A stretch of DNA of 64,000 nucleotides, from NCBI GenBank assembly GCA_963665185.2, contig CAXXPO010000024.1:62001-126000 (forward strand). Direction: 5' to 3'. The stretch comes from G963665185 sp963665185. GTDB lineage: Bacteria > Desulfobacterota > Desulfovibrionia > Desulfovibrionales > Desulfovibrionaceae. Positions within the stretch are counted from its first letter, which is position 1. Each line of letters begins with the position of its first letter. The notes under the pieces were generated by a model. It did no database searches, was not told the DNA's origin, and worked only from the letters and a program-made list of their open reading frames with translations. Of this stretch, positions 33,529-41,201 are shown one piece after another. The position numbers and the translations under genes were made by a program.

Positions 33529-34991
33529 AGGTCTTCCCGCATGGCAAAGGCAGCGGAGCCAAGGCCGTGAACTACGTGATTGATCCCGGTCGGAAGGGCA
33601 GAGAGCATTCGCCACCTCAGGTACTGCGCGGAGATCCGCAGTTTATCCAAAAAGTCATTGGTTCCACGGACAGGAAATGGAAATACACATCCGGCGTGCT
33701 GTCGTGGGCGCCGGAAGACAAGGTGTCGGAGCAAACCGAGACCAAGCTCATGGATGACTTTGAGCGGACAGCCTTTGCGGGGATGGAGCCGGACCAGTTC
33801 GCCATTTTGTGGGTTCGCCACAGCCATGCCGGGCATCATGAGTTGCATTTCATCATACCGCGCACCGAGCTACGACAGGACAAGGCCTTCAACCCCTGTC
33901 CACCTGGCTGGCAAAAGCAGTACGACGTGTGGCGTGACCTTTGGAACGACCGCATGTCCTGGGCGCGGCCCGATGACCCGAACCGATCCAGAATCATACA
34001 ACCGGGCAATGCCATCCAGTTTTCCAGTGGCATGGAGTTGGCCGACTTCCGAAAGAGTGTCACCGACTTTCTTGTCCAAGGGATTACGGACGGTCTGCAC
34101 ACGGACCGGGCCGACTTGATCAAGGCCCTTCAGGATTTAGGCTTTGCCGTTCCCAGACAGGGAAAAGAATACATCACGTTGGAATTGCCGCAGAACGGGC
34201 AACGCGTCCGGATGAAAGGAGGAATTTATGCACAGTCCTGGTCATATGAGCGACCTGACGGAAAAGCTGAAAGAACGCACCACATCCCAGGCTTTGCAGG
34301 TGGAACAGACCGTTCAGACCGTATTGAACGACTTGAGCGCGAACTTGCGCAGATCTGCCGAGAAAGAGCTGACTACCATCAGAAACGATATGGACAAGCA
34401 GATTCAGCAGCTCAGGCAAAGGCAATCCGCGACGTTCAGATATCATTGGAAGCAAAATTTGTTGGCGAACCTGCTCTCGGCCTTGCTCCTGGCCGCAATG
34501 GCAGCGGCCATAACAGGCTTCACGACCTGGCACGTGAGATCCCTCAGCCAGGACATTCCCCAGCTCACCTCCGAGATAACCCGGCTGCAAAGCGAAAAGA
34601 GCAAAATCCAGACATGGGGCTTGCAACTGGTGAGCAACAAGCAGGGAGCCTTTATTATCCTGCCCAAGGGCGTGAGAGCCAAAGTCGGCTGGGAAATGCA
34701 GGGACAGGCAGCCATAAAACTGGAGAGATGAACCATGAGCGAACTTTTGCACCAGGTATCCCAAACCCTGGCCCGGATGGAACAGGAACAGGCCCGACGG
34801 CTGGACAAGCAGGACATGCGCTTGACCGCCCTGGAACGCCAGGTGAACGGCTGCCAAGACTTGCAGAACGAATTGGAGCAAGTCTTAAAGCAACTGGCGG
34901 AGTTATCAGGGCAATGGCGGAAATAGCAAAGCGGATGGCGCGGCGCCTAGAGCGCGTTCGTGGTTTTGGGCGGGGATGCGAGCGGGGTTGA
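33519..34991 (+). CDS. mobA: MOB-P/ColE1-type relaxase
   Basis: The 490-residue relaxase nicks oriT and leads the strand into a recipient through a conjugation channel supplied by another element. The N-terminus MYMKVFPHGKGSGAKAVNYV matches MbeA/MobA relaxases, and the metal-binding His cluster is H101-S-H103-A-G-H106-H107-E-L-H110. The C-terminal half is low-complexity and proline/glycine-rich. Its last 770 bases also encode two smaller proteins in another frame, as in ColE1 mbeA/mbeB/mbeD. That dual coding probably explains the odd composition. No type IV secretion genes are in island 2, so it is mobilizable, not self-transmissible. Confidence 0.9.
   Translation: MYMKVFPHGKGSGAKAVNYVIDPGRKGREHSPPQVLRGDPQFIQKVIGSTDRKWKYTSGVLSWAPEDKVSEQTETKLMDDFERTAFAGMEPDQFAILWVRHSHAGHHELHFIIPRTELRQDKAFNPCPPGWQKQYDVWRDLWNDRMSWARPDDPNRSRIIQPGNAIQFSSGMELADFRKSVTDFLVQGITDGLHTDRADLIKALQDLGFAVPRQGKEYITLELPQNGQRVRMKGGIYAQSWSYERPDGKAERTHHIPGFAGGTDRSDRIERLERELAQICRERADYHQKRYGQADSAAQAKAIRDVQISLEAKFVGEPALGLAPGRNGSGHNRLHDLAREIPQPGHSPAHLRDNPAAKRKEQNPDMGLATGEQQAGSLYYPAQGRESQSRLGNAGTGSHKTGEMNHERTFAPGIPNPGPDGTGTGPTAGQAGHALDRPGTPGERLPRLAERIGASLKATGGVIRAMAEIAKRMARRLERVRGFGRGCERG
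34228..34731 (+). CDS. MbeB/MobB-like protein nested in the relaxase gene
   Basis: The frame lies wholly within mobA in another phase and has its own site AAAGGAGG before the ATG. The 167-residue product has a helical N-terminus (MSDLTEKLKERTTSQALQVE) like ColE1 MbeB, one membrane segment (NLLANLLSALLLAAMAAAI) and a coiled-coil stretch. MbeB-type proteins stabilise the relaxosome and can anchor it to the membrane. The nested position and membrane helix match the ColE1 layout, so I treat it as real and not as a shadow of mobA. Confidence 0.75.
   Translation: MHSPGHMSDLTEKLKERTTSQALQVEQTVQTVLNDLSANLRRSAEKELTTIRNDMDKQIQQLRQRQSATFRYHWKQNLLANLLSALLLAAMAAAITGFTTWHVRSLSQDIPQLTSEITRLQSEKSKIQTWGLQLVSNKQGAFIILPKGVRAKVGWEMQGQAAIKLER
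34735..34926 (+). CDS. MbeD-like coiled-coil protein nested in the relaxase gene
   Basis: The 63-residue product (MSELLHQVSQTLARMEQEQA) is almost entirely a coiled coil, as in MbeD-type mobilization/entry-exclusion proteins. GGAGAG precedes its ATG, which lies three bases after the MbeB-like stop and inside mobA. Size, order and nesting match mbeD of ColE1-like plasmids. Confidence 0.65.
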   Translation: MSELLHQVSQTLARMEQEQARRLDKQDMRLTALERQVNGCQDLQNELEQVLKQLAELSGQWRK

Positions 34992-35118
34992 ATAAGGTAG
35001 GTCGTGGTCATGACGGGTTGAAGGAATATGAATTGAACGGTAGATATTCCTGCAAGCCTTGGCCTTTTATGGAAGCCAAGCCAGTGGATGGCAGTGAAAT
35101 GTAACACAAGGTGATTCA

Positions 35119-36144
35119 ATGACGTTATCTGCTACTTCCCCAAACGGAAAGGACAGCACGCAGCAAACGCAGCTGGCGGTTTATCAGGCAGAAGACGGGA
35201 CTCTCTGCATTGATGCCCGACTGGAGGGGGAAACCGTCTGGCTTTCCCTCAACCAGTTGGCCGAGTTGTTTCAGGTGGATAAGTCCGGCATCAGCCGACA
35301 TCTGAAAAACATATTTGAGTCCGAGGAGTTGGTTCGAGATTCAGTTGTTGCAAAATTTGCAACAACTGCCGTTGATGGCAAAACCTATCAGGTGGAGCAC
35401 TTCAACCTGGATGCAATCATATCTGTCGGCTACCGCGTAAAAAGTCGCGTTGCCACCCATTTTCGCCAGTGGGCCACGTCTATTCTTCGGGAACATCTGG
35501 TTACGGGCTATACCGTGGATCGCAAACGGTTGGCCGAAAATTCGGCCGAGTTGGCCAAGGCACTGGAACTTGTCCGCCGCAGTGCCGGGAGCATCCGCTA
35601 CATCGACGAGGGGCGGGGTTTAGTGGATGTCATCAGCCGGTATACCAGGACATTCCTCTGGCTTCAGCAGTACGACGAAGGGCGGCTTGCCGAACCTCCA
35701 GGGCAGCGCAGCGGCAGGCTCATGACTTTGGAAGATGCCCGAAAAGCCCTGGGTACACTCAAAAAGCAGCTTATGACGCGAGGCGAAGCTTCGGACCTGT
35801 TCGCCAAGGACAGAGGCGACGGACTTGCCGCCATATGGGGCGCACTGAAGCAGAGCGCGTTTGGTGAGGACGTATACCCTTCGCTGGAGAGCAAAGCGGC
35901 CCATTTATTGTATTTTGTGGTCAAGAACCATCCCTTTGCAGATGGCAACAAGCGCAGCGCGGCCTTTCTGCTGATTAATTTTCTGAACGAGAATAAGCGG
36001 CTCTTCGACGACCAGGACACCCCGATCATTAACGAGGCCGGACTTGCCGCGTTGACCCTCCTGGTGGCTGAGTCCGATCCAAAAGAAAAAGATACGGTGA
36101 TCCGGCTTATCCTCAATCTTCTGGCCCAAAGCGGAAAGGATTAA
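35119..36144 (+). CDS. RhuM-type DNA-binding domain fused to a Fic/Doc domain
   Basis: This 341-residue protein begins with the RhuM/virulence-protein domain (WLSLNQLAELFQVDKSGISR and VGYRVKSRVATHFRQWATS). It ends with a Fic domain whose active-site motif H271-PFADGNKR is complete. Fic domains transfer nucleotide groups to proteins. The inhibitory S/TxxxE(G/N) helix is not obvious, so regulation may come from the N-terminal part. AAGGTG precedes the ATG. It is the first cargo gene after the mob region. Fic-RhuM proteins are frequent in defence islands and mobile elements. A toxin or regulatory role is likely but unproven. Confidence 0.9.
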   Translation: MTLSATSPNGKDSTQQTQLAVYQAEDGTLCIDARLEGETVWLSLNQLAELFQVDKSGISRHLKNIFESEELVRDSVVAKFATTAVDGKTYQVEHFNLDAIISVGYRVKSRVATHFRQWATSILREHLVTGYTVDRKRLAENSAELAKALELVRRSAGSIRYIDEGRGLVDVISRYTRTFLWLQQYDEGRLAEPPGQRSGRLMTLEDARKALGTLKKQLMTRGEASDLFAKDRGDGLAAIWGALKQSAFGEDVYPSLESKAAHLLYFVVKNHPFADGNKRSAAFLLINFLNENKRLFDDQDTPIINEAGLAALTLLVAESDPKEKDTVIRLILNLLAQSGKD

Positions 36145-36350
36145 GGGACAAATATTGGGGGTATCTGGAAGCCAACAAGCCATGATGGAAATATTTGCTG
36201 AACCGTGTAGAGCTTATGGGCATTTTGGCGGGGCGGCCCTTTTTTAGGGCGAGCTTTCCCATCAACCTAGGGGTAATGATTACTTGATGATGCATGGGGC
36301 CTTCGGTTAATAAACGTACCTACCAAAATCAGCAGCAAAGTGAGGGGGAA

Positions 36351-38855
36351 ATGAACAATCTCGAAGCCTACTTCCAAGGTGAGTATAAACAAGACGCCGT
36401 CGAACTGAGTGAAATTGACGAGGTTATCCAGAATACTCTGCCGACATTCGTGCACGCTTTTAATGATAAAGAAAAGTCTTGGCCATATAAAATAAAAGAT
36501 GGAAAGTCTGCGGGAGAAAGTAAGGAGAATAATAATTCTAAAGATATTCCGTACTCGACAAGCACGAACTCCATGATTCTTACCATGATGAAGCTTGCTA
36601 AAGATCAGATTGATCGCGAGTACATTTTCCCCAAAATCCCATCTGAATCCATATTTAATGCCTTGGGATATAAAGAGGTGGACTTTTTCCCCCAGCGTGA
36701 TGATGACAATCGACAACAGAGTAAATGGGAAGAGATAATCAATGAGGCTAAAGGAAAATATATTTTAAAAGTCTGCAATGGTAAAAAATTTAATCTAGAA
36801 TCTAAAACTTACGGAAAAAATGATCCGCTTTCTCTGTTGTGGTGCTGGGCTATATTGGAAGAAGATAAATCAACCCACAAGGAGCAAGAAACGCCTGAAG
36901 ATTCATGTGATAAAACTAGAGAAAAACTAGTTGAAATAGTCAAAGAAAAATCAGAAAAGCTACATAGAAATGATATTTTAGACTTTGGTTCAGAAGAAGG
37001 CCGGAGTGGTAACATAAACGAGTTAAATAAACATTCTTTCATCTCGCTAAAGCTCTTACAATTTATAGGTAAGGTTGATAAATATCTAGATAAACCAGAT
37101 AAGACTATAGATAAACCAGATAAGCCTCTAGATAAAGTCGATAATTCTATAGATAGAGATAAAATATACTTCGGGAGTGAAGATTCTAAGTCAAAAGTAA
37201 AGAAACACACTTTTAATTTTTTTGAACACAGACTGCATCTCCACCTTTCATACAGCGAAATCCCGGATAGTCGTTTTGATCCAGCAGAGCTGATCTTCAG
37301 TCTTGAAGGAGCACTTCTTGCAAAAGGAAATGCCGGTGTAAGTTCAGAAACAATCGAAAGGGTGTTTCAGGTGATTGAAAAATCACAAAATTTGACCCCT
37401 TACTTTCGACCTGTCAATCCCATTTACGCAACTCCCCAAGGACAAATATTACTACCTCTAAGTGTCGAAGTTGCAAACTCAATGCTGAGAATATGTGCGC
37501 TTTTAGACAGTGAAGAACAGTCCAGAGAATGCCCCTTTTCAACACATTCCGGAATGTTCAGAAGGTATTTCCGATGGCTCAAGGCACAAGTCAAGAAAAT
37601 TGGTTTTGAGAAAGAGCCGTGTTGGGGGTGGACGTCTGAACATGTTGGCGGAGATGATGAAATTCATTTGTTTCAGACAAGTGAAATTTTGTGCTTTTTA
37701 ATTAATTACCGTCACATGCTCCAAAACCGAATTGCGCGCAGAAGTTTGAGTGCGTCCGGGCTGAAGGTTGACTACCCCAAACGAGAACCGAAGCAGAATA
37801 AAAAAAGCCGTTATAAATATTGGCAAGAAATAGTTGAACCAGATTTTGAGCCATTACTGGAACTGCCAGACGATAGTGCCTTCAAAATTTACAACAAAAT
37901 CGGCACGGACTTTATTAAACCATGGGACTCAGTTTTGGTGGGTGCCCCTGCGGCATCTCAAACAAAGGATGCAGAAGGAGGCAAAGCGGCAAATAGCAAT
38001 GTTTCAGAGAATGACAAGAAATTTTCAATTCTGCTTTATGGTCCTCCCGGAACAGGCAAAAGCACAGTAGGCGAGAACATCGCTAAGGCTTTGGGGTGGA
38101 AATACATCACGGTTACTCCTAGCGACTTTCTAGCTGGGGGCTCAGCAGAAGTCGAAGCCCGAGCCAAATTTATTTTTAATTGCCTGGAGGAGCAAAAGGA
38201 ATCTGTCATTCTTTTTGACGAAATTGATCACTTTCTCTTAGACCGAGAGTCTGATGAATACAAAAAGCAAACAGGCATATTTCAATTCATGACTCCAGGC
38301 ATGCTTCCCAAGATAAATGATCTCAGAAAGAAAAAAAGAAGCATATTTATCATCGCAACAAACTATGAAGATCGTATTGATCCGGCAATAAAAAGGCTAG
38401 GCCGAATAGATTACATAGCTCCCTTGATGCCCCCAGCTTATAAACAACGAAAAAGTATATGTAACAAACTAGGTAACGGCAGTGAATATGAAGGAGCGGA
38501 AGAGTTTGCTGAAAAAATACAAAAAATGGCTGGATTCACTTTTGGCGACATAAAGACTGGAGCAGAAAAGGCATCTATCACACTTGTTCAATATTCCGAA
38601 CGCATAAGAAATATTAAGAATATTGAAGGATTGCGTAAGGAATTTTTCTTATTGTATATGATATATAATCAGCAGAGCAGCGACGAAGAAGGCTTCAAGA
38701 TTGCCGAAAACTTTTCTAAATTCATAAAAAAATTAATAAAACCAAGCGGTGACGCCAGCAATACAGAAGAGAAAGCCAATCAGTTGCACGAAGTCTTAGG
38801 TGCTGAATTCGACAAGTTCGTTACAGAGGAGAAGGTGATCAGTGTTAAAAAATAG
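36351..38855 (+). CDS. AAA+ ATPase, first gene of a putative defence operon
   Basis: The 834-residue product has a long N-terminal region of unknown type and a C-terminal AAA+ module. Walker A is G564-PPGTGKS, Walker B is VILFDEID, sensor 1 is FIIATN, and an Arg finger candidate lies in RLGRIDY. Near residues 241-270 are short repeats based on DKPDK. The start at 36351 is preceded by GAGGGGGA; a frame open further upstream lacks such a site. The gene is much more AT-rich than the mob genes. It overlaps the next gene by 14 bases, so both are translated together. ATPase cores like this often power or gate effector proteins in anti-phage systems. The partner identity here appears new to me. Confidence 0.88.
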   Translation: MNNLEAYFQGEYKQDAVELSEIDEVIQNTLPTFVHAFNDKEKSWPYKIKDGKSAGESKENNNSKDIPYSTSTNSMILTMMKLAKDQIDREYIFPKIPSESIFNALGYKEVDFFPQRDDDNRQQSKWEEIINEAKGKYILKVCNGKKFNLESKTYGKNDPLSLLWCWAILEEDKSTHKEQETPEDSCDKTREKLVEIVKEKSEKLHRNDILDFGSEEGRSGNINELNKHSFISLKLLQFIGKVDKYLDKPDKTIDKPDKPLDKVDNSIDRDKIYFGSEDSKSKVKKHTFNFFEHRLHLHLSYSEIPDSRFDPAELIFSLEGALLAKGNAGVSSETIERVFQVIEKSQNLTPYFRPVNPIYATPQGQILLPLSVEVANSMLRICALLDSEEQSRECPFSTHSGMFRRYFRWLKAQVKKIGFEKEPCWGWTSEHVGGDDEIHLFQTSEILCFLINYRHMLQNRIARRSLSASGLKVDYPKREPKQNKKSRYKYWQEIVEPDFEPLLELPDDSAFKIYNKIGTDFIKPWDSVLVGAPAASQTKDAEGGKAANSNVSENDKKFSILLYGPPGTGKSTVGENIAKALGWKYITVTPSDFLAGGSAEVEARAKFIFNCLEEQKESVILFDEIDHFLLDRESDEYKKQTGIFQFMTPGMLPKINDLRKKKRSIFIIATNYEDRIDPAIKRLGRIDYIAPLMPPAYKQRKSICNKLGNGSEYEGAEEFAEKIQKMAGFTFGDIKTGAEKASITLVQYSERIRNIKNIEGLRKEFFLLYMIYNQQSSDEEGFKIAENFSKFIKKLIKPSGDASNTEEKANQLHEVLGAEFDKFVTEEKVISVKK

Positions 38856-39405
38856 AAAAACACCTCGGCGAGTCACCCTGGATATACTCGAGTGCATACT
38901 AGAGGGGCGGAAATGTTTATATCTTAGTACCCCTATGACCAATGGCCCACGTTTAATTGCTTTGCATAAGAGCAAGAATTTAACTACAGATCCCAATGAT
39001 TACAATGAGTTGTTTCAGGAGCATGTATTCGGCCCGAACTGTTTGGATTCAAAAAGCGTTGCCGATAGACTCCGTAAAAAAACAGGCCAAATTGTAATAA
39101 ACCCTGCGTGTTTTGACATCTCAGGATGGTCACAGGAAGACTACTTGCTCCTTTGGTGTAGAACGATTAGGCGGTTTGCCAAGGAGGTTTGGTTTAACGA
39201 AGGTTGGTTCTATAGCAATGGCTGCACACAGGAGTTTTTAGTCGCCCAGCAATCTGGAATTCCTACCATTGATCTTGCAGGGACAGCTATTCGCCTTGTC
39301 GATGCAATTCATGCTATCTCAGCAGCAATTCCTGAGTTGCAAGAAGTTGCGATTTCAACAAATTCTCTTGAGACAACGGTAAAGGATTTGTCTCAACTAC
39401 TATGA
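38842..39405 (+). CDS. DUF4406/nucleoside deoxyribosyltransferase-like protein
   Basis: The 187-residue product starts at GTG within the end of the AAA+ gene, with GGAGAAGG upstream. Segments fit the deoxyribosyltransferase-like fold: LYLSTPMTNGPRL as the first strand and loop, VINPACFD, WFNEGWFYSNGCTQEFLVA with the acid residue at the expected catalytic position, and GIPTIDLAG. Members of this fold cleave N-glycosidic bonds of nucleosides, and related folds degrade NAD in defence systems. An effector role is therefore reasonable inference. DUF4406 proteins also occur in phages with unknown function, so the match is at fold level only. Confidence 0.65.
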   Translation: MLKNRKTPRRVTLDILECILEGRKCLYLSTPMTNGPRLIALHKSKNLTTDPNDYNELFQEHVFGPNCLDSKSVADRLRKKTGQIVINPACFDISGWSQEDYLLLWCRTIRRFAKEVWFNEGWFYSNGCTQEFLVAQQSGIPTIDLAGTAIRLVDAIHAISAAIPELQEVAISTNSLETTVKDLSQLL

Positions 39406-39414
39406 GCAGGTTAC

Positions 39415-40773
39415 ATGCTTAAAGACGAAACACTAAATTCACTTGCGGATAATGCCAACGTTGCACAATTTGTAAGCTTTGGTCCGAATGGTATGCAGCG
39501 ATTTGCGCGCGTTTTTGGGTTTTCTGCCAATCACGACTTTGGCTCAGTGGAACAAGCCGTCTCTGCCTTGCTTGCCTCTTCTCCTGAGACATCCGTAAAT
39601 ATACGTAGCTTTCGTCCCGACCAGCTTCAAGGTAATGAATTTCATTATGGGCTAAAGAATCCCGGTGAAATATCACACCATGTCCTACGCCTTACCAGTA
39701 TCGGCTTTTACGTGATAATCAACGAAACAGTTGACGTGGATGACGGTGGGGTTTCTGGCGTATTGCAAGGTGGATGTCTAGAATTTGCACCGGGCGTGAT
39801 TCCCAGGTTTGTTGAGAAAGACAGTCCGTACCCTATTTCTTCTTTGCCCAAGGATATAGGGCTTGCAATGTTGGAAGCGGTTTATGGTTTTAGGCCCAGC
39901 CTAGACTATCCAGAAGGCTTTCGCGTTGAATTTAGCACACACCCCAAAGCTCGGGGGTGGCGTCATCTGCATACTATTATCTGGGAAGTCGAAGAGCTGG
40001 AAGAAGTCCCTATTCCCCCCTATTATGCATGGCCTAATTTGTTCAGCTGCTTTTTGGGGGACAAAGCCTACGGGCTTCTTTTGGCCAGCCTGAAGGGGCT
40101 TTCGGTTCCGCGAACCACATTTTTCTCTCGTAATTCTCGTTTAGGGCTGTTTACATTTGGCGAACCGACAGGATCTGGGGAGATTTGGACGAGGACATGC
40201 CCTAAGGTTCAAGAGCCAGGACGTTTTACCACGGTACATAAATGGGAAGATCCTTTTGCGCTAATGGATAAGGATGATCCTGAAAGTCATTTTTTGGCCT
40301 CGTGTATAGTACAAGAGGGGGTCGAATCTATATATTCAGGAGCTGCACTTACAGATTTTACTGGCAATTTGATTTTAGAAGGCGTGAAGGGTTTTGGTGA
40401 CCAATTCATGCAAGGCAAAGCAAAGGCAGAGGCCTTGCCAGAAGAACTTCAAATCGCCTTACGTAAGGTGTACGAAAATGCATACAATATTTTCGGAGAT
40501 GTTCGATTTGAGTGGGCTTATGATGGAAGGCAGGTGTGGATTCTTCAGCTTCATGTTGGTCGTTCCGTCAGTTCAGGGCGTACTATTGTTCCGGGTGAAG
40601 CAGGCAGGTGGATTGAATTTGAGGTAGAAAAAGGGCTTGAAGCGTTACGTGCAATTGTGGATCAAGCTTCCAAAGGAAACTATGGGATTTCCATAGTAGG
40701 GCACGTAGGTATGTCAAGTCACGTTGCTGACGTGTTGCGTAAGGCTGGTGTTCCGGCAAAGATGCAAAATTAG
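39415..40773 (+). CDS. PEP-synthase/PPDK-like ATP-grasp domain protein
   Basis: The C-terminal half of this 452-residue protein resembles the nucleotide-binding part of phosphoenolpyruvate synthase and pyruvate phosphate dikinase. IVQEGVESIYSGAAL and EGVKGFGDQFMQGK are followed by DVRFEWAYDGRQVWILQLHV, the counterpart of the family DIEW...LQ-x-RP block. The phosphohistidine and PEP-binding domains are absent, so it is not a PEP synthase. The N-terminal half also has a related GGVSGVLQGGCLEF segment. It follows the DUF4406-like gene by nine bases and is the last gene before attR. A nucleotide-dependent modification or sensing role in the same system is inferred. Confidence 0.6.
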   Translation: MLKDETLNSLADNANVAQFVSFGPNGMQRFARVFGFSANHDFGSVEQAVSALLASSPETSVNIRSFRPDQLQGNEFHYGLKNPGEISHHVLRLTSIGFYVIINETVDVDDGGVSGVLQGGCLEFAPGVIPRFVEKDSPYPISSLPKDIGLAMLEAVYGFRPSLDYPEGFRVEFSTHPKARGWRHLHTIIWEVEELEEVPIPPYYAWPNLFSCFLGDKAYGLLLASLKGLSVPRTTFFSRNSRLGLFTFGEPTGSGEIWTRTCPKVQEPGRFTTVHKWEDPFALMDKDDPESHFLASCIVQEGVESIYSGAALTDFTGNLILEGVKGFGDQFMQGKAKAEALPEELQIALRKVYENAYNIFGDVRFEWAYDGRQVWILQLHVGRSVSSGRTIVPGEAGRWIEFEVEKGLEALRAIVDQASKGNYGISIVGHVGMSSHVADVLRKAGVPAKMQN

Positions 40774-41201
40774 TTCGGGGTCCTTTGTGCGTCTTGGCAT
40801 TGTGTGTACAGGTATTTGATCATACAGGCACACTGACCTCCGAGAATCCTTTAAACCGTCCAAAATGCTTGGTCAAAATGAGGGAATTTAATTATTAAAA
40901 AATTTGTCACGCTGAGTAATCCGCTGAGTAACCACGCTCGGACTATCTTTTTTATACTATAAAAACAGTAAGTTAATATTGCCATTCGAATCCCTCCCTC
41001 TCCGCCAATAAAATCAATCACTTGCAGTCTGATTTAGTCTTTTTATCCCCACTTTTTCTTTTGTTGAAATCCTAGCCAGTCCCCATTCTGTCCCCACTTT
41101 TTTGATGACGTGGAGTGACGATGGGTGATGCTCTGTTTGAGGCGAGCTGAGTATTGCCTGGCCGGCGGCTTGGGGAGCAGCCCCGGTTTCGTGTGACCTT
41201 A
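40774..41201. other. Right end of island 2 and flank; no gene seen
   Basis: Apart from the attachment site at 40985-41007 I see no gene. The sequence is AT-rich with stop codons in all frames. It marks the return from the AT-rich cargo to host sequence. Confidence 0.6.
40985..41007. repeat. attR of island 2
   Basis: An exact copy of the last 23 bases of tRNA-Ser (28189-28211). Similarity stops on both sides, so the crossover lay within these bases. The perfect match points to a recent insertion or continued mobility. Confidence 0.9.

Noticed and set aside
37073..37160. A CRISPR-like repeat array
   Set aside because: The units are short, imperfect, contiguous without spacers and in frame within a coding region.
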